A stretch of 17,180 nt of DNA from an uncultured Pseudoxanthomonas sp. (GTDB taxonomy: Bacteria; Pseudomonadota; Gammaproteobacteria; Xanthomonadales; Xanthomonadaceae): positions 1 to 17,180 of the forward strand of contig NZ_CAMPJD010000066.1 in assembly GCF_946886695.1 (NCBI RefSeq), given 5' to 3'. The notes beneath the pieces are model-generated. The model searched no databases, was not told where the DNA came from, and saw only the letters and a list, made by a program, of their open reading frames with translations. Position 1 is the first letter of the stretch. Each line of letters begins with the position of its first letter. The position numbers and the translations under genes are program-made. Of this stretch, positions 1-8,905 are shown in pieces.

Positions 1-32
1 GGGCAGGGTGGGCATCAGCAGCGGGGATCGGC

Positions 33-56
33 CCCTCTCCCGTGAACGGGGGAGGG
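33..56. repeat. GC-rich palindrome (hairpin) downstream of murB
   Basis: Two 10-base arms (33-42 and 47-56) around the loop TGAA form a strong hairpin, with one G-T wobble on the plus strand and one A-C mismatch on the minus strand. It lies about 40 bases past the murB stop codon. No T-run follows on the minus strand, so it is not a textbook intrinsic terminator for murB. It could still act as an mRNA-end stabiliser or be a dispersed intergenic repeat. The rest of 1-93 shows no supportable gene. Confidence 0.45.
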
Positions 57-93
57 AGCGGCTTCAGGGGCACCGATGCGCATCATCCCGGGA

Positions 94-1134
94 CTACCAG
101 GTCGCCCCGATGAGCTTCGGTTCCGGCTCGATGGCCACGCCGAAGCGCGCCTGCACCGACGCGGCGATCTTCCTTGCCAGCGCCAGCAACTGCGCACCGG
201 TCGCCGCGCCATGGTTCACCAGCACCAGTGCGTGCGCGGCGGACACGCCGGCATCGCCATCGCGATGCCCCTTCCAGCCACAGGCTTCGATCATCCAGGC
301 CGCCGACAGCTTGCGGTTGTGCAAGGCATCGCCACGGAACACGGGCAGCGTGGGGTAATCGACCAGCAGCGCTTCTGCCCGTGCCTGCGACACGATGGGG
401 TTCTTGAAAAAGCTGCCCGCGTTGCCGACCACGGCCGGGTCGGGCAGCTTGCGGCGCCGGATGCGGACTACGGCATCGCCCACGTCGCGTGCGGTCGGCG
501 CGGCGATGCCCATCGCGCCGAGTTCCTCGCGGATGCCGGCGTAGTCCAGGCGCAGGGACGGCGCACGCGGCAGCAGGAATTCGACCGCGGTCACCAGGTA
601 GCGGTCAGGCGCGCGCTTGAACACGCTGTCGCGGTAGGCAAAGGCGCAGGCTTCGCGGTCCAGTCTTGCGCGCACGCCATGGTGGCGATCGAACGCTTCG
701 ACGATATCGATGAACTCGCCGACTTCGGTGCCGTAGGCGCCGATGTTCTGGATGGGCGACGCGCCTGCGGTGCCCGGGATCAGTGCCAGGTTCTCCAGCC
801 CGCACAGGCCCTGTTCCAGCGTCCACATCACCAGCGGATGCCACGGCACCCCGGCGTCGGCGCGCACGCGCACGCGCTCGCCATCGTCGGACACGATGCG
901 GGTCGAGCGGGTGGCGAGGCTGATCACCGCGCCAGGCGCATCGCCCGCGAACAGCAGGTTGCTGCCGCCACCGATCACCAGCGTTTTCGCACCGGAGACC
1001 TGCGGCAGGGCAAGCACCTCCTCCAGCGCGGCCACATCGTCCACTTCGACCAGCCACGGCGCTGCGGCAGGCACGCCGAACGTGTTGCGCTCGCGCATCG
1101 ATGCGTTCGCGGTGATGCGGTAGCCGGTGGTCAT
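94..1134 (-). CDS. murB: UDP-N-acetylmuramate dehydrogenase MurB
   Basis: This 346-residue cytoplasmic flavoenzyme reduces UDP-GlcNAc-enolpyruvate to UDP-MurNAc with NADPH, the second committed step of peptidoglycan precursor synthesis. Visible type I MurB landmarks are the FAD-binding [10 protein letters not shown] (residues 53-62), [15 protein letters not shown] (121-135), the YRDS active-site arginine segment (167-170), NAGSFFKNP with the proton-donor serine S241, and the C-terminal EPEPKLIG carrying the catalytic glutamate. The length matches E. coli MurB (about 342). The start is the ATG at 1134-1132, where pyrD's TGA stop overlaps it (TCAT on plus, 1131-1134), suggesting translational coupling. 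The reading frame is open further upstream, but that part lies inside pyrD and has no MurB similarity. Confidence 0.96.
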   Translation of the reverse strand: MTTGYRITANASMRERNTFGVPAAAPWLVEVDDVAALEEVLALPQVSGAKTLVIGGGSNLLFAGDAPGAVISLATRSTRIVSDDGERVRVRADAGVPWHPLVMWTLEQGLCGLENLALIPGTAGASPIQNIGAYGTEVGEFIDIVEAFDRHHGVRARLDREACAFAYRDSVFKRAPDRYLVTAVEFLLPRAPSLRLDYAGIREELGAMGIAAPTARDVGDAVVRIRRRKLPDPAVVGNAGSFFKNPIVSQARAEALLVDYPTLPVFRGDALHNRKLSAAWMIEACGWKGHRDGDAGVSAAHALVLVNHGAATGAQLLALARKIAASVQARFGVAIEPEPKLIGATW

Positions 1135-2186
1135 TCCGGGGCTACCGGACCACCGCTGGGCGCTTCGCGGCGGCGGCGGATGGCTTCCACGCATTCGCGG
1201 ACCAGCTCCGGCCCGCGGTAGACCAGCCCCGTGTAGCACTGCACCAGCGAAGCGCCGGCGGACATCTTCGCCACCGCGTCGGCACCGGACAGGATGCCAC
1301 CCACGCCGATCAGCGGAATGCTGTGCGGCAGGCGCGTGCGCAGGCGACGAAGCACGAGCGTGGCCTGGCCCATCAGCGGCGCGCCGGACAGGCCACCGGT
1401 CTCGCGCGCATGGGGATGGTCCTGCACGCTCAGGCGGGAGACCGTGGTGTTGGTGGCGATGACGCCATCGACCTGCATGTCGCCCAGCACGCGCGCCACG
1501 GCATCGATGTCGCTGTCCGACAGGTCCGGCGCAATCTTGACCAGCATCGGCACGCGCTTGCCATGCTGCGCGGCCAGGTCTTCCTGCGCCTCGCGCAGGG
1601 TACCGATCAGCTGGCGCAGCGCCTGTTCCTCCTGCAGTTCGCGCAGGCCGGCGGTGTTGGGCGAGGAGATGTTGACGGTGATGTAGTCCGCCAGCGGGTA
1701 GACGCGCTCCAGGCAGTACAGGTAGTCCGACGCGGCGCGCTCGTTGGAGGTGTCCTTGTTCTTGCCGATGTTGATGCCCAGCAGGCCGCGGTCGCGGCGC
1801 GCGGCTTCGACATTGCGGATCAGCGCGTCGACGCCGTCGTTGTTGAAGCCGAGTCGATTGATGACGGCCTGGTGCTGCGGCAGGCGGAACATGCGCGGCT
1901 TCGGATTGCCGGGCTGCGGCTTGGGCGTGACCGTGCCGATCTCGACGAAGCCGAAACCCAGCGCGAACAACGCATCGATGTGCGCGCCGTTCTTGTCCAT
2001 GCCGGCGGCCAGGCCGACCGGATTGGGGAACGTCAGCCCCATGAGCTTGGTGGGCATCGGCGTGATCGGGCGCGCCACCAGCGGCGTGGTGCCGGTGCGG
2101 TAGGCAAGGTCCAGTGCCTTCAGGCCCATGCCATGGGCGGTCTCGGCATCGAGGCCGAAGAGGAAAGGTCGGGCGAGGGAATACAT
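1131..2186 (-). CDS. pyrD: Quinone-dependent dihydroorotate dehydrogenase (class 2) PyrD
   Basis: This 351-residue, FMN-containing, inner-membrane-associated enzyme oxidises dihydroorotate to orotate and passes electrons to ubiquinone in pyrimidine synthesis. Class 2 is shown by the N-terminal helical extension (about residues 1-35) that docks on the membrane, the FMN-site [10 protein letters not shown] (58-67), NRLGFNNDG (110-118), and NISSPNT (172-178), whose S175 is the catalytic base at the same number as in E. coli. Further motifs are KIAPDL (217-222), ATNTT (244-248), and GVGGI (294-298). The ATG at 2186-2184 gives the family N-terminus [10 protein letters not shown]. There is no good Shine-Dalgarno before it. 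The DUF4190 gene stops 14 bases upstream and murB overlaps its stop by 4 bases, so the three look co-transcribed and coupled. Confidence 0.97.
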   Translation of the reverse strand: MYSLARPFLFGLDAETAHGMGLKALDLAYRTGTTPLVARPITPMPTKLMGLTFPNPVGLAAGMDKNGAHIDALFALGFGFVEIGTVTPKPQPGNPKPRMFRLPQHQAVINRLGFNNDGVDALIRNVEAARRDRGLLGINIGKNKDTSNERAASDYLYCLERVYPLADYITVNISSPNTAGLRELQEEQALRQLIGTLREAQEDLAAQHGKRVPMLVKIAPDLSDSDIDAVARVLGDMQVDGVIATNTTVSRLSVQDHPHARETGGLSGAPLMGQATLVLRRLRTRLPHSIPLIGVGGILSGADAVAKMSAGASLVQCYTGLVYRGPELVRECVEAIRRRREAPSGGPVAPE

Positions 2187-2200
2187 GGAGGCGGGCGGGC

Positions 2201-2479
2201 TCAGTTCAGCGTCGCCAGCCAGGCCATCCCGCCCAGGAACAGGAAGATCACCGCGATGCCGACCACCCACACCAGCGCCGACACCCAGCCAAGGATCAGT
2301 CCGCCGATGGCCATGCCGTCGCCTTCCAGCGTGCCGGCGCTGCGGCGGATCTCGGCGCGTGCCATGTGGCCGGTGACGATGGCCACGAGCGTGCCGATGA
2401 AGGGCAGCAGGGTCCAGCCCAGGATGCCCGATACGAGGCTGGCGATGGCGAGGCTGCTGGTGGTGCGGGCTTGGTTCAT
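2201..2479 (-). CDS. Small DUF4190-type membrane protein
   Basis: This 92-residue protein has two hydrophobic blocks, about residues 9-35 and 56-85. They are separated by the polar segment [19 protein letters not shown], which is typical of the DUF4190 family of small integral membrane proteins with no known function. The pattern of a Gly/Ala-rich first helix, then HxARxEIRRS, then GxGMAxGGLILGW before the second helix is the family hallmark. The start ATG at 2479-2477 has GGAG six bases upstream. It sits just downstream of the aldehyde dehydrogenase terminator and 14 bases ahead of pyrD, so it is likely the first gene of the pyrD-murB unit. No promoter between 2480 and 2530 stands out. Confidence 0.85.
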   Translation of the reverse strand: MNQARTTSSLAIASLVSGILGWTLLPFIGTLVAIVTGHMARAEIRRSAGTLEGDGMAIGGLILGWVSALVWVVGIAVIFLFLGGMAWLATLN

Positions 2480-2530
2480 CAGGGGCTCCGTGCAGGGGTC
2501 AGGGAGGCGATGGCGCTGGATCGGGCAGGC

Positions 2531-2564
2531 AAAAAAAAACGCGCCGCCCGTAAAAGGTGGCGCG
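2531..2564 (-). terminator. Intrinsic terminator of the aldehyde dehydrogenase gene
   Basis: On the minus strand a 9-position GC stem (plus arms 2540-2548 and 2556-2564, 7-base loop, one A-C mismatch on this strand) is followed directly by nine T residues (plus-strand A-run 2531-2539). It lies 64 bases after the stop codon at 2628 and before the DUF4190 gene. It separates the aldehyde dehydrogenase transcript from the pyrD-murB unit. Confidence 0.9.
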
Positions 2565-2627
2565 ATTATCCCAGATGCTGGCCCGTTCGGGGCAGCCGGC
2601 ATGCGGGCACGCCGGCTGCCTTGCGGA

Positions 2628-4160
2628 TCAAAGGTCGAACTTGATGCCCTGCGCCAGCGGCAGCGAGTCGGAGTAGTTGATGGTGTTGGTCTGGCGGCGC
2701 ATGTAGACCTTCCATGCGTCAGAGCCGGATTCGCGACCGCCGCCGGTTTCCTTCTCGCCACCGAACGCGCCGCCGATTTCCGCGCCGCTGGTGCCGATGT
2801 TGACGTTGGCGATGCCGCAGTCGCTGCCGGCCGCCGACAGGAACTGCTCGGCCGCCTTCAGGTTCTGGGTGAAGATCGACGACGACAGGCCCTGCGGCAC
2901 GGCGTTCTGCATGTCGATGGCTTCGTCGAGGGTCTTGTACTTCATCACGTACAGGATCGGCGCGAAGGTCTCGTGCTGGACGACTTCGTCCGAGTTCTTC
3001 AGGCCGGTGACGATGGCCGGCAGCACGAAGTTGCCCGGGCGATCGATCGCGGTGCCGCCGGTCTCGACGGTGCCGCCGCTGGCCTTGGCCTTCTCGATGG
3101 AGGCCAGGAACTGCTGCACGGCGGCCTGGCTGTTCAACGGTCCCATCAGGTTGGTCGGATCCAGCGGATCGCCGATCTTGCCTTCCACCTGCTTGTACGC
3201 TTTCACCAGCGTGGCCAGCACGGTGTCGTAGATGGATTCGTGCACGATCAGCCGGCGCGTGGTGGTGCAGCGCTGGCCGGCGGTGCCGACGGCACCGAAC
3301 ACGATGCCGGGAATGGCCAGCTTCAGGTCCGCACTCTCGTCCAGGATGATGGCGTTGTTGCCGCCCAGTTCCAGCAGGCTGCGGCCCATGCGGCGCGCGA
3401 CGCGCTCGCCGACGGTGCGGCCGACCTGGGTGGAACCGGTGAAGCTGATCAGCGGGATGCGCTTGTCGTCGACGAACTGCTGCGCCAGCTCGACGCCGGC
3501 ATCGTTGATCAGGAAGAAGATGTCCGGGAAGCCGCCGGCCTTCAGCGCCTCGTTGCAGATCTTCATGCTGGCGATCGCGGTCAGCGGCGTCTTGTTGGAC
3601 GGCTTCCAGATGCAGATGTCGCCGCAGATCGCGGCCAGGAACGAGTTCCACGCCCACACCGCGACCGGGAAGTTGAACGCACTGATGATGCCCACCAGGC
3701 CCAGCGGCTGGTACTGCTCGTACATGCGGTGGCCCGGGCGCTCGGAGTGCATGGTGTAGCCATACAGCATGCGGCTCTGGCCCACGGCGAAGTCGGCGAT
3801 GTCGATCATCTCCTGCACTTCGCCGTCGCCCTCGGGCTTGCTCTTGCCCATTTCCAGCGCGACCAGCGAACCCAGCGCGTCCTTGTGCTTGCGCAGCGCC
3901 TCGCCACACAGGCGCACGGCTTCGCCGCGGCGCGGGGCGGGCGTGGTGCGCCACACCTTGAAGGCGGCCTGGGCGCGTTCGACGATCTTCTCGTAGTCGG
4001 CCTGGCTGCTGGCGTGCACTTCGGCGATCACCTCGTCGGTGGTCGGGTTGATCGACTGCAGCAGGCCGGCATCGGTGGTCGTGGACCACTCGCCACTGCC
4101 GAGGTAGGTGCCGGAGTTGGTGGTGGCGAGGCCAAGGGCCTTGAGGAGGTCAGCAGGCAT
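2628..4160 (-). CDS. amaB: ALDH7/antiquitin-type aldehyde dehydrogenase (L-piperidine-6-carboxylate / aminoadipate-semialdehyde dehydrogenase)
   Basis: This 510-residue NAD(P)-dependent cytoplasmic aldehyde dehydrogenase is predicted to oxidise alpha-aminoadipate semialdehyde (in equilibrium with piperidine-6-carboxylate) to aminoadipate in lysine/pipecolate breakdown. Superfamily residues are all present: AFNFP with N163, WKPSNKTP with K186, FTGST (240-244) in the Rossmann loop, ELGGNNA with the general base E264, and GTAGQRC with the nucleophile C298. The long N-terminus, the [17 protein letters not shown] stretch and the [19 protein letters not shown] segment near the C-terminus place it with ALDH7 rather than betaine- or succinate-semialdehyde enzymes. 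The start ATG at 4160-4158 has TGGAG just upstream. No other pipecolate genes are adjacent, so the substrate is inferred from family only, and the symbol is tentative. Confidence 0.88.
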   Translation of the reverse strand: MPADLLKALGLATTNSGTYLGSGEWSTTTDAGLLQSINPTTDEVIAEVHASSQADYEKIVERAQAAFKVWRTTPAPRRGEAVRLCGEALRKHKDALGSLVALEMGKSKPEGDGEVQEMIDIADFAVGQSRMLYGYTMHSERPGHRMYEQYQPLGLVGIISAFNFPVAVWAWNSFLAAICGDICIWKPSNKTPLTAIASMKICNEALKAGGFPDIFFLINDAGVELAQQFVDDKRIPLISFTGSTQVGRTVGERVARRMGRSLLELGGNNAIILDESADLKLAIPGIVFGAVGTAGQRCTTTRRLIVHESIYDTVLATLVKAYKQVEGKIGDPLDPTNLMGPLNSQAAVQQFLASIEKAKASGGTVETGGTAIDRPGNFVLPAIVTGLKNSDEVVQHETFAPILYVMKYKTLDEAIDMQNAVPQGLSSSIFTQNLKAAEQFLSAAGSDCGIANVNIGTSGAEIGGAFGGEKETGGGRESGSDAWKVYMRRQTNTINYSDSLPLAQGIKFDL

Positions 4161-4224
4161 GGAAGCTCCAGGGTCATTGCGCGGGATGCCGCCGAACGAG
4201 GCGCGGCACCGAAAGAGGAGCGGA

Positions 4225-4233
4225 ATTCTACCA
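4225..4233 (-). promoter_or_regulatory. Extended -10 promoter of the aldehyde dehydrogenase gene
   Basis: Read on the minus strand, TGGTAGAAT is an extended -10 element (TGn plus TAGAAT) about 65 bases before the start codon at 4160. The sequence 17-18 bases further upstream is a poor -35, which is common for extended -10 promoters. Its placement in the spacer between the tRNA gene and the dehydrogenase supports it. Confidence 0.45.
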
Positions 4234-4362
4234 GAGAGGGCCGGGCGGACCGCGCGTAAGCCCGTGTTTTTCCAGTGGTTCTTGCGCAAACAGGCGCTTG
4301 CGGGCGCAGCCGTTGATCCGCTGCCGGGGTTTGTTCGGTTCGCCGACTGGCGATGACGGCGT

Positions 4363-4377
4363 TCGGCGATTCGCCGA
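4363..4377. repeat. 15-base palindrome in the tRNA-dehydrogenase spacer
   Basis: TCGGCGA, a single T, and TCGCCGA form a perfect 7-base dyad about 40 bases past the 3' end of the minus-strand tRNA gene. It could fold as a short hairpin that helps end the tRNA transcript, but no T-run follows. Nothing else is recognised in the spacer 4161-4418 besides this and the dehydrogenase promoter. Confidence 0.3.
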
Positions 4378-4418
4378 GCGGGCGGTGTGGCGCCAGGGTA
4401 TCGGCATGTAAAGGAAGT

Positions 4419-4495
4419 TGGTGACCCCGGCGCGATTCGAACGCACGACCTGTCCCTTAGGAGGGGACCGCTCTATCCAGCTGAGCTACGGGGCC
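4419..4495 (-). tRNA. tRNA-Arg (anticodon CCT, reads AGG)
   Basis: The minus strand folds as a complete cloverleaf. The acceptor stem GGCCCCG pairs with CGGGGTC. The D arm is GCTC...GAGC, and the anticodon stem GTCCC/GGGAC encloses the loop CTCCTAA, giving anticodon CCT. The variable loop has five bases, and the T arm GTGCG-TTCGAAT-CGCGC ends at discriminator A (4422). The CCA end is encoded (4421-4419). The gene stands alone between the acetyltransferase (opposite strand) and the dehydrogenase. This rare-codon Arg tRNA is usually single-copy. Confidence 0.96.
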
Positions 4496-4505
4496 ATCGG
4501 CGGCG

Positions 4506-4514
4506 ATTCTCGCA
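4506..4514 (-). promoter_or_regulatory. Possible -10 element of the tRNA-Arg gene
   Basis: On the minus strand TGCGAGAAT (a TGn plus GAGAAT -10-like hexamer) ends 10 bases before the mature tRNA 5' end, so transcription would begin near 4499. The -35 region is weak. It is supported mainly by position. Confidence 0.35.
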
Positions 4515-4612
4515 CGAAGCGCTCTCGCGCACGACGCTCCCGTGCAGGGTGTGGATACCCGGACGAGCGTCCGCATGGCAGTGTGGCGGGTACCCCCGTA
4601 CGCCCGGATCGC

Positions 4613-5068
4613 ATGGATATCCGCATCGACGACCTCCGCCATCCCGCCGTGATCGCGCTGTTGCAGGAGCACCTGGACTGGATGCACCGCATCTCGCCAC
4701 CGGAAAGCGTGCACGCGCTGGATCTGGACGCATTGCGCGGGCCTGGCATCACCTTCTGGGCGCTCTGGGATGGCGACGCTCTCGCGGGCTGCGGTGCGCT
4801 GCGCCAGTTGGACACGCGGCATGGCGAAGTGAAGTCGATGCGCACGGCGCAGACCCATCTGCGTCGTGGCGTGGCGGCGCGGATGCTCGACCATATCCTG
4901 GCCGAGGCGCGTGGACGGGGCTACGCACGTCTCAGCCTGGAGACCGGGTCGATGGCCTACTTCGCACCCGCACGCGCGCTGTATGCGCGCGCCGGTTTCA
5001 CCGCCTGTGCGCCCTTCGGTGACTATGCGGAAGACTCGAACAGCGTTTTCATGACCCGCGTGCTCTAA
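4613..5068 (+). CDS. GNAT-family N-acetyltransferase
   Basis: This 151-residue single-domain protein of the acetyl-CoA-dependent N-acetyltransferase fold is similar in layout to the YsnE/YhdJ-like group. Motif A, the acetyl-CoA pyrophosphate-binding turn, is seen around residues 74-92 (VKSMRT, then RRGVAARML, an R-x-G-x-A form). It is followed by the helix DHILAEARGRGY and strand LSLETG (108-112). The C-terminal YARAGF (124-129) is motif B. The acceptor substrate cannot be read from sequence. The ATG at 4613 is chosen because upstream in-frame sequence would run through the tRNA gene. The Shine-Dalgarno is weak. It is probably monocistronic, since the thr promoter begins about 60 bases after its stop. 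Confidence 0.85.
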   Translation: MDIRIDDLRHPAVIALLQEHLDWMHRISPPESVHALDLDALRGPGITFWALWDGDALAGCGALRQLDTRHGEVKSMRTAQTHLRRGVAARMLDHILAEARGRGYARLSLETGSMAYFAPARALYARAGFTACAPFGDYAEDSNSVFMTRVL

Positions 5069-5079
5069 GGGTGCGCATT

Positions 5080-5105
5080 GGTTTCAGTTGCATCCATCTG
5101 AAATC
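5080..5105 (+). terminator. Possible hairpin terminator after the acetyltransferase gene
   Basis: Arms at 5080-5087 and 5098-5105 (GGTTTCAG with CTGAAATC, one G-T pair) enclose a 10-base loop, starting 11 bases past the stop codon. The stem is AT-rich and the following bases are only loosely T-rich, so a terminator is possible but not secure. The 8-mer GTTGCATC occurs in this loop (5087-5094) and again at 5115-5122, just before the thr promoter. Confidence 0.3.
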
Positions 5106-5114
5106 ATTGGCTTT

Positions 5115-5160
5115 GTTGCATCGCAACGCTTGACAGCCCCCGGGGGTGTCGTGGTTTTCT
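5115..5160 (+). promoter_or_regulatory. Threonine operon promoter with upstream dyad
   Basis: A consensus -35, TTGACA, lies at 5130-5135. The best -10-like bases are T-rich (about 5155-5160), giving a long 19-base spacer, so the -10 is uncertain. A perfect short dyad, GTTGC-ATC-GCAAC (5115-5127), abuts the -35 and could be a binding site. If the -10 is right, transcription would begin close to the leader-peptide ATG at 5167. Confidence 0.5.
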
Positions 5161-5166
5161 TCATCC

Positions 5167-5307
5167 ATGCGCTCCTTTGCCCACGCTCCCGCGGACATGC
5201 CCCCGGCCTTGATGGCGGCGTCGACGCTTGCGTGCGGTGGACGCACGACCCTGATTACGACCATTACCACCCTGACTCGTCGGGTGCGGTTGGTTGTGTT
5301 CGCGTAA
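5167..5307 (+). CDS. thrL: Threonine operon leader peptide (ThrL-like)
   Basis: This 46-codon reading frame upstream of thrA has a run at residues 27-37 reading TTLITTITTLT: seven threonines, two isoleucines and two leucines in eleven codons (5245-5277). That mirrors the Thr/Ile control run of enterobacterial ThrL, so the peptide is predicted to measure charged tRNA-Thr and tRNA-Ile by ribosome stalling. There is no Shine-Dalgarno before the ATG at 5167. In-frame ATGs at 5197 and 5212 would shorten it to 36 or 31 residues and keep the control run. The stop is at 5305-5307, inside the loop of the downstream hairpin. Confidence 0.82.
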   Translation: MRSFAHAPADMPPALMAASTLACGGRTTLITTITTLTRRVRLVVFA

Positions 5308-5388
5308 CTCGCAAACCACGGCCCCGCACCCGGATCAGGATGCAGGGCCACCCGACTTCCTGATGCGTGCCGGGCCTCCTTACCGAGG
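5279..5388 (+). promoter_or_regulatory. Threonine leader RNA with competing hairpins (attenuator)
   Basis: Directly after the Thr codons, 5281-5289 can pair perfectly over 9 bases with 5324-5332. The overlapping 5279-5286 can instead pair perfectly over 8 bases with 5349-5356. A third helix, 5334-5340 with 5358-5364 (7 bases), can be extended by 5329-5333 with 5370-5374, and this excludes the first helix. A small hairpin, 5375-5378 with 5385-5388, would cover the GAGG ribosome site of thrA. Alternative folds of this kind are expected of an attenuator. No T-run follows any stem, so whether control is by termination or by access to the thrA ribosome site cannot be decided. Confidence 0.6.
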
Positions 5389-5398
5389 TTCCTGACCC

Positions 5399-7891
5399 AT
5401 GTCGTCCCGCAGCGCCGAAGTCGAACAATCCAAGCCCCGCACCGTCGTCCACAAGTTCGGCGGCACCTCCGTTGCCGATGCCGACCGTTACCGCCATGTG
5501 GCGCAGTTGCTGCTCGCGCGCGACGAGGACGTGCAGGTCACCGTCGTCTCCGCGATGAAGGGCGTCACCGACGCGCTGATCGAACTGTGCGAGCTGGCGG
5601 CGGCCAACCGCCCGGAATGGCACGAAAGCTGGCATGCGCTGCGAGCACGCCACCGCGGCGCCGCCGTGGCGTTGCTTGGCGAGGCGGCGGGACCGGTGAT
5701 CGAATGGGTGGACGAACGCTTCGGCAAGTTGGAGGAGATCCTCAACGCGCTGATCGTCATCGGCGGCCTGCCGGAGCTGGTACTGCAGCGCGTACAGGGA
5801 CTGGGCGAAGTGTGTTCCGCGCGGCTGCTGGGCGAATACCTGACGCTGCAGGGCGAAGACTGCGCCGTGCTGGACGCGCGCGACGTGCTGCGGGTCGATC
5901 ACGGCGAACTCGGCGTGGTGGTCGACTGGGACACCAGCGCGCAACGCCTGGCGGCGTGGCAGGCCTCGCACCCGCAGCGGCGCGTGGTGGTCACCGGCTT
6001 CGTCGCGCGCGATCGCGAAGGCCGTTTCACCACCCTGGGCCGCAATGGCAGCGACTATTCCGGTGCGATCTTCGCTGCGCTGTACGACGCGGCCGAACTG
6101 CACATCTGGACCGATGTCGATGGCGTGCTGTCGGCCGATCCGCGCGTGGTGCCCGAAGCCGTGCAGCTGGGTGCCCTGAGCTACGACGAGGCCTGTGAAC
6201 TCGCGTACTTCGGCGCCAAGGTCGTGCATCCGCAGACCATGTCGCCGGCCATGGAACGCGGGCTGCCCATCATCATCCGCAACACCTTCCATCCGGAACA
6301 TCCCGGTACGCGCATCACCGCCGAGCGCGACGCCGTGGGCCCGGTGAAGGGCCTGACGCTGAGTGCCGACCTGGCCCTGCTCAACCTGGAAGGCACCGGC
6401 CTGATCGGCGTGCCCGGCACGGCGGAGCGCGTGTTCGCGGCGTTGCGCAATGCGCATGTATCGGTGGTGATGATCTCGCAGGGCTCGTCGGAGCATTCGA
6501 TCTGCTGCGTGGTCAGGGCCAGCGAGGCGGGCAAGGGTCAGGCGGCGCTGCTCGATGCGTTCGCGCATGAGCTGGATACCCGGCAGATCCAGCGCGTGCA
6601 GCGTCGCGATGACGTCAGCGTGCTGGCCGCGGTTGGTGATGGCATGGCCGGCACGCCGGGTGTATCGGCCCGCCTGTTCGGTGCCCTGGGGCGCGCGCAG
6701 GTCAACATCCTGGCGATCGCGCAGGGCTCGTCCGAGCGCAACATTTCGGTGGCGATCGACAGTGCCGACGCAACCAAGGCGCTGCGCGCGGCGCATGCGG
6801 GCTTCTGGCTGTCGCCGCAGACCTTCGCGGTGGGCGTGATCGGACCGGGCAACGTCGGTGGCGCGCTGATCGATCAGCTGCGTGCAGCGCAACCGCAACT
6901 CCTGGGCAAGGCGAATGTGGACCTGCGCCTGCGCGCCATCGCCTCCAGCAAGCGCATGTTGCTGGACGAGCGCAGCATCGGTGCGGACTGGCGCGCGCGC
7001 TTCGACGGCAGCCCGCAGCCTGCCGACCTGGAGCGCTTCACCCAGCACCTCCTGTCCGCGCACATGCCGCATGCGGTGATCGTGGATTGCAGCGCCAGTC
7101 CGGTGGTCGCGGACCACTACGCCGAGTGGTTGTCCGCCGGCATCCACGTCATCACGCCGAACAAGCAGGCCGGCGCCGGTCCCCTGGCGCGTTACCACGC
7201 GATCCGCGACGCGGCGGCGGCCAGCGGTGCCCGTTTCCGCTACGAAGCCACGGTGGGCGCGGGCTTGCCGGTGATTTCCACGCTGCGCGACCTGGTCGAT
7301 ACCGGCGACACGGTGGTATCGGTGGAAGGCATCTTCTCCGGCACGCTGGCGTGGCTGTTCAACAAGTTCGACGGCAGCGTGCCGTTCTCGCACCTGGTCA
7401 CCGAGGCGCGCGGCCTGGGCTACACCGAGCCCGATCCGCGCGATGACCTGTCCGGTACCGACGTGGCGCGGAAGCTGGTGATCCTGGCACGCGAAGCGGG
7501 CCGCGAACTGGCGCTGGAGGACGTGCAGGTCGAAAGCCTGGTGCCGGAAGCGCTGCGACAGGCCAGCGTGGACGACTTCATGGCGCGGTTGGCCGAGGTG
7601 GATGCCGGTTTCGATGCCCGGCTGGCGAAGGCGCGTGCGGACGGCCATGTGCTGCGCTACGTGGCGCGGTTGGACGCCGAAGGGCGTGCGAGCGTGGGGC
7701 TGGTCGAACTGCCGGCGGCGCATGCATTCGGCAACCTGCGCCTGACCGACAACATCGTGCAGTTCACCACGCGCCGTTACTGCGACAATCCGCTGATCGT
7801 GCAGGGGCCGGGCGCAGGCCCGGAAGTCACCGCGGCCGGCGTGTTCGCCGACGTGCTGCGCGTGGCGGCGGGGCAGGGCGCGAAGCTGTGA
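5399..7891 (+). CDS. thrA: Bifunctional aspartate kinase / homoserine dehydrogenase I ThrA
   Basis: This 830-residue fused enzyme catalyses the first (aspartate to aspartyl phosphate) and third (aspartate semialdehyde to homoserine) steps toward threonine. The aspartokinase occupies about residues 14-310: KFGGTS (19-24), GRNGSDYS (214-221), WTDVDGV (237-243). Two ACT-type regulatory segments follow at about 325-468, each with a QGSSE motif (361-365, 442-446), where threonine feedback is expected. The homoserine dehydrogenase covers about 475-830: Rossmann loop [10 protein letters not shown] (479-488), TPNKQA (586-591), and the signature [13 protein letters not shown] (643-655). The catalytic [10 protein letters not shown] follows, with D688 and K692. 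Length matches E. coli ThrA (820). The ATG at 5399 follows GAGG by 10 bases. It is the first structural gene of the thr operon. Confidence 0.97.
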   Translation: MSSRSAEVEQSKPRTVVHKFGGTSVADADRYRHVAQLLLARDEDVQVTVVSAMKGVTDALIELCELAAANRPEWHESWHALRARHRGAAVALLGEAAGPVIEWVDERFGKLEEILNALIVIGGLPELVLQRVQGLGEVCSARLLGEYLTLQGEDCAVLDARDVLRVDHGELGVVVDWDTSAQRLAAWQASHPQRRVVVTGFVARDREGRFTTLGRNGSDYSGAIFAALYDAAELHIWTDVDGVLSADPRVVPEAVQLGALSYDEACELAYFGAKVVHPQTMSPAMERGLPIIIRNTFHPEHPGTRITAERDAVGPVKGLTLSADLALLNLEGTGLIGVPGTAERVFAALRNAHVSVVMISQGSSEHSICCVVRASEAGKGQAALLDAFAHELDTRQIQRVQRRDDVSVLAAVGDGMAGTPGVSARLFGALGRAQVNILAIAQGSSERNISVAIDSADATKALRAAHAGFWLSPQTFAVGVIGPGNVGGALIDQLRAAQPQLLGKANVDLRLRAIASSKRMLLDERSIGADWRARFDGSPQPADLERFTQHLLSAHMPHAVIVDCSASPVVADHYAEWLSAGIHVITPNKQAGAGPLARYHAIRDAAAASGARFRYEATVGAGLPVISTLRDLVDTGDTVVSVEGIFSGTLAWLFNKFDGSVPFSHLVTEARGLGYTEPDPRDDLSGTDVARKLVILAREAGRELALEDVQVESLVPEALRQASVDDFMARLAEVDAGFDARLAKARADGHVLRYVARLDAEGRASVGLVELPAAHAFGNLRLTDNIVQFTTRRYCDNPLIVQGPGAGPEVTAAGVFADVLRVAAGQGAKL

Positions 7892-7922
7892 CGCATCCGG
7901 GCATAAACGACATGGAGTGGGC

Positions 7923-8852
7923 ATGAGGCAGCAGGCAAGTGCGTTTTCGCCGGCATCGGTGGGCAACGTCGGCGTGGGGTTCGACATCCTGGGTCATGTG
8001 ATCGAAGGCGTCGGCGACACGGTGACCGTGCGCCGGACGGAATCGCTGGACGTGCGCATCGCCGCCATCCGCGGCGCCACCGTGGACCTGCCGCTGGATG
8101 CGCCGGGCAATACGGCTGGCGCAGCGTTGATCTCGCTGCGCGATGCCTTGGCGCTGCCGTTCGGGTTCGAGGTGGAGATCGAGAAGGGCATTCCGCTGGG
8201 CTCCGGCATGGGCGGTTCCGCCGCATCCTGCGTCGCCGCGCTTGTCGCAGCCAATGCCCTGCTCGACGAGCCGCTGACGCGCGAGCAGTTGTACCCGCAC
8301 GCGCTGGTCGGCGAGGCCGTCGCCAGTGGAGGCAGGCATGGCGACAACCTGGGCCCGATGCTGCTGGGCGGTCTGGTGCTGTCCACGGCGGAGCGGCTGG
8401 TACGCGTTCCCGTGCCTGAGCATTGGCACAGCGTGCTGGTGCATCCGGATGCGATCCTGGAGACGCGCCGCGCGCGCGCCGCGTTGCAGGGCGCGTACGA
8501 ACTGAAGGACTTCGTGGCACAGAGCGCGAACCTTGCGCTGGTGCTTGCCGGTTGCCATGCCGGCGATGCCGGGTTGGTGCGCGAAGGCCTGCGCGACGTG
8601 CTGGTCGAACCTCGCCGCGCGCCGTTGATCGTCGGCTTCGATGCGGCGAAACAGGCGGCGCTGGAGGCCGGCGCGATGGGGGCAAGCATCTCCGGCGCCG
8701 GCCCCAGTGTGTTCGCCTGGTTCGAGTCGCGCGGCGAAGCGGAAGCCGCGGCACCTGCCGTGCAGGCAGCCTTCGCATCCGCAGGCTTCGACAGCCAGGC
8801 CTGGGTGTCGCCGATCAATGCGACGGGCGCGGAACTGCTACCACCCAACTGA
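7923..8852 (+). CDS. thrB: Homoserine kinase ThrB
   Basis: This 309-residue GHMP-family kinase phosphorylates homoserine with ATP, giving O-phosphohomoserine for ThrC. Family motifs are the N-terminal [15 protein letters not shown] (10-24), the ATP-binding [12 protein letters not shown] (91-102), and the C-terminal [10 protein letters not shown] (256-265). The start is the ATG at 7923, with GGAG five bases upstream. A GTG at 7917 is in frame but overlaps that ribosome site. It follows thrA by 31 bases and precedes thrC by 53 bases, with no terminator between them. Confidence 0.97.
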   Translation: MRQQASAFSPASVGNVGVGFDILGHVIEGVGDTVTVRRTESLDVRIAAIRGATVDLPLDAPGNTAGAALISLRDALALPFGFEVEIEKGIPLGSGMGGSAASCVAALVAANALLDEPLTREQLYPHALVGEAVASGGRHGDNLGPMLLGGLVLSTAERLVRVPVPEHWHSVLVHPDAILETRRARAALQGAYELKDFVAQSANLALVLAGCHAGDAGLVREGLRDVLVEPRRAPLIVGFDAAKQAALEAGAMGASISGAGPSVFAWFESRGEAEAAAPAVQAAFASAGFDSQAWVSPINATGAELLPPN

Positions 8853-8905
8853 ACTTCCCTTCCGGCGGCCGCGCTTCGTGCGTGCCGCTCTCCTGACGAC
8901 AGACC

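Noticed and set aside
1323..4259. 978-codon open frame on plus opposite pyrD, DUF4190 and the aldehyde dehydrogenase
   Set aside because: Runs antisense over three well-identified genes and a terminator; its His/Arg/Gly/Asp-rich composition is the usual shadow of GC-rich coding DNA.
4363..4377. Palindrome as a true intrinsic terminator for the tRNA
   Set aside because: No T-run follows on the minus strand, so it is listed only as a repeat.
4419..4495. tRNA-Arg 3' end as an integration site
   Set aside because: No integrase gene, no repeated copy of the tRNA 3' end, and no foreign-looking DNA next to it in the window.
5088..5363. 91-codon frame overlapping the threonine leader in another frame
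   Set aside because: The Thr/Ile-rich leader frame explains this region; the alternative has no ribosome site or motif.
5264..7987. 907-codon open frame on minus opposite thrA
   Set aside because: Complementary to thrA, without recognisable motifs; an antisense shadow.
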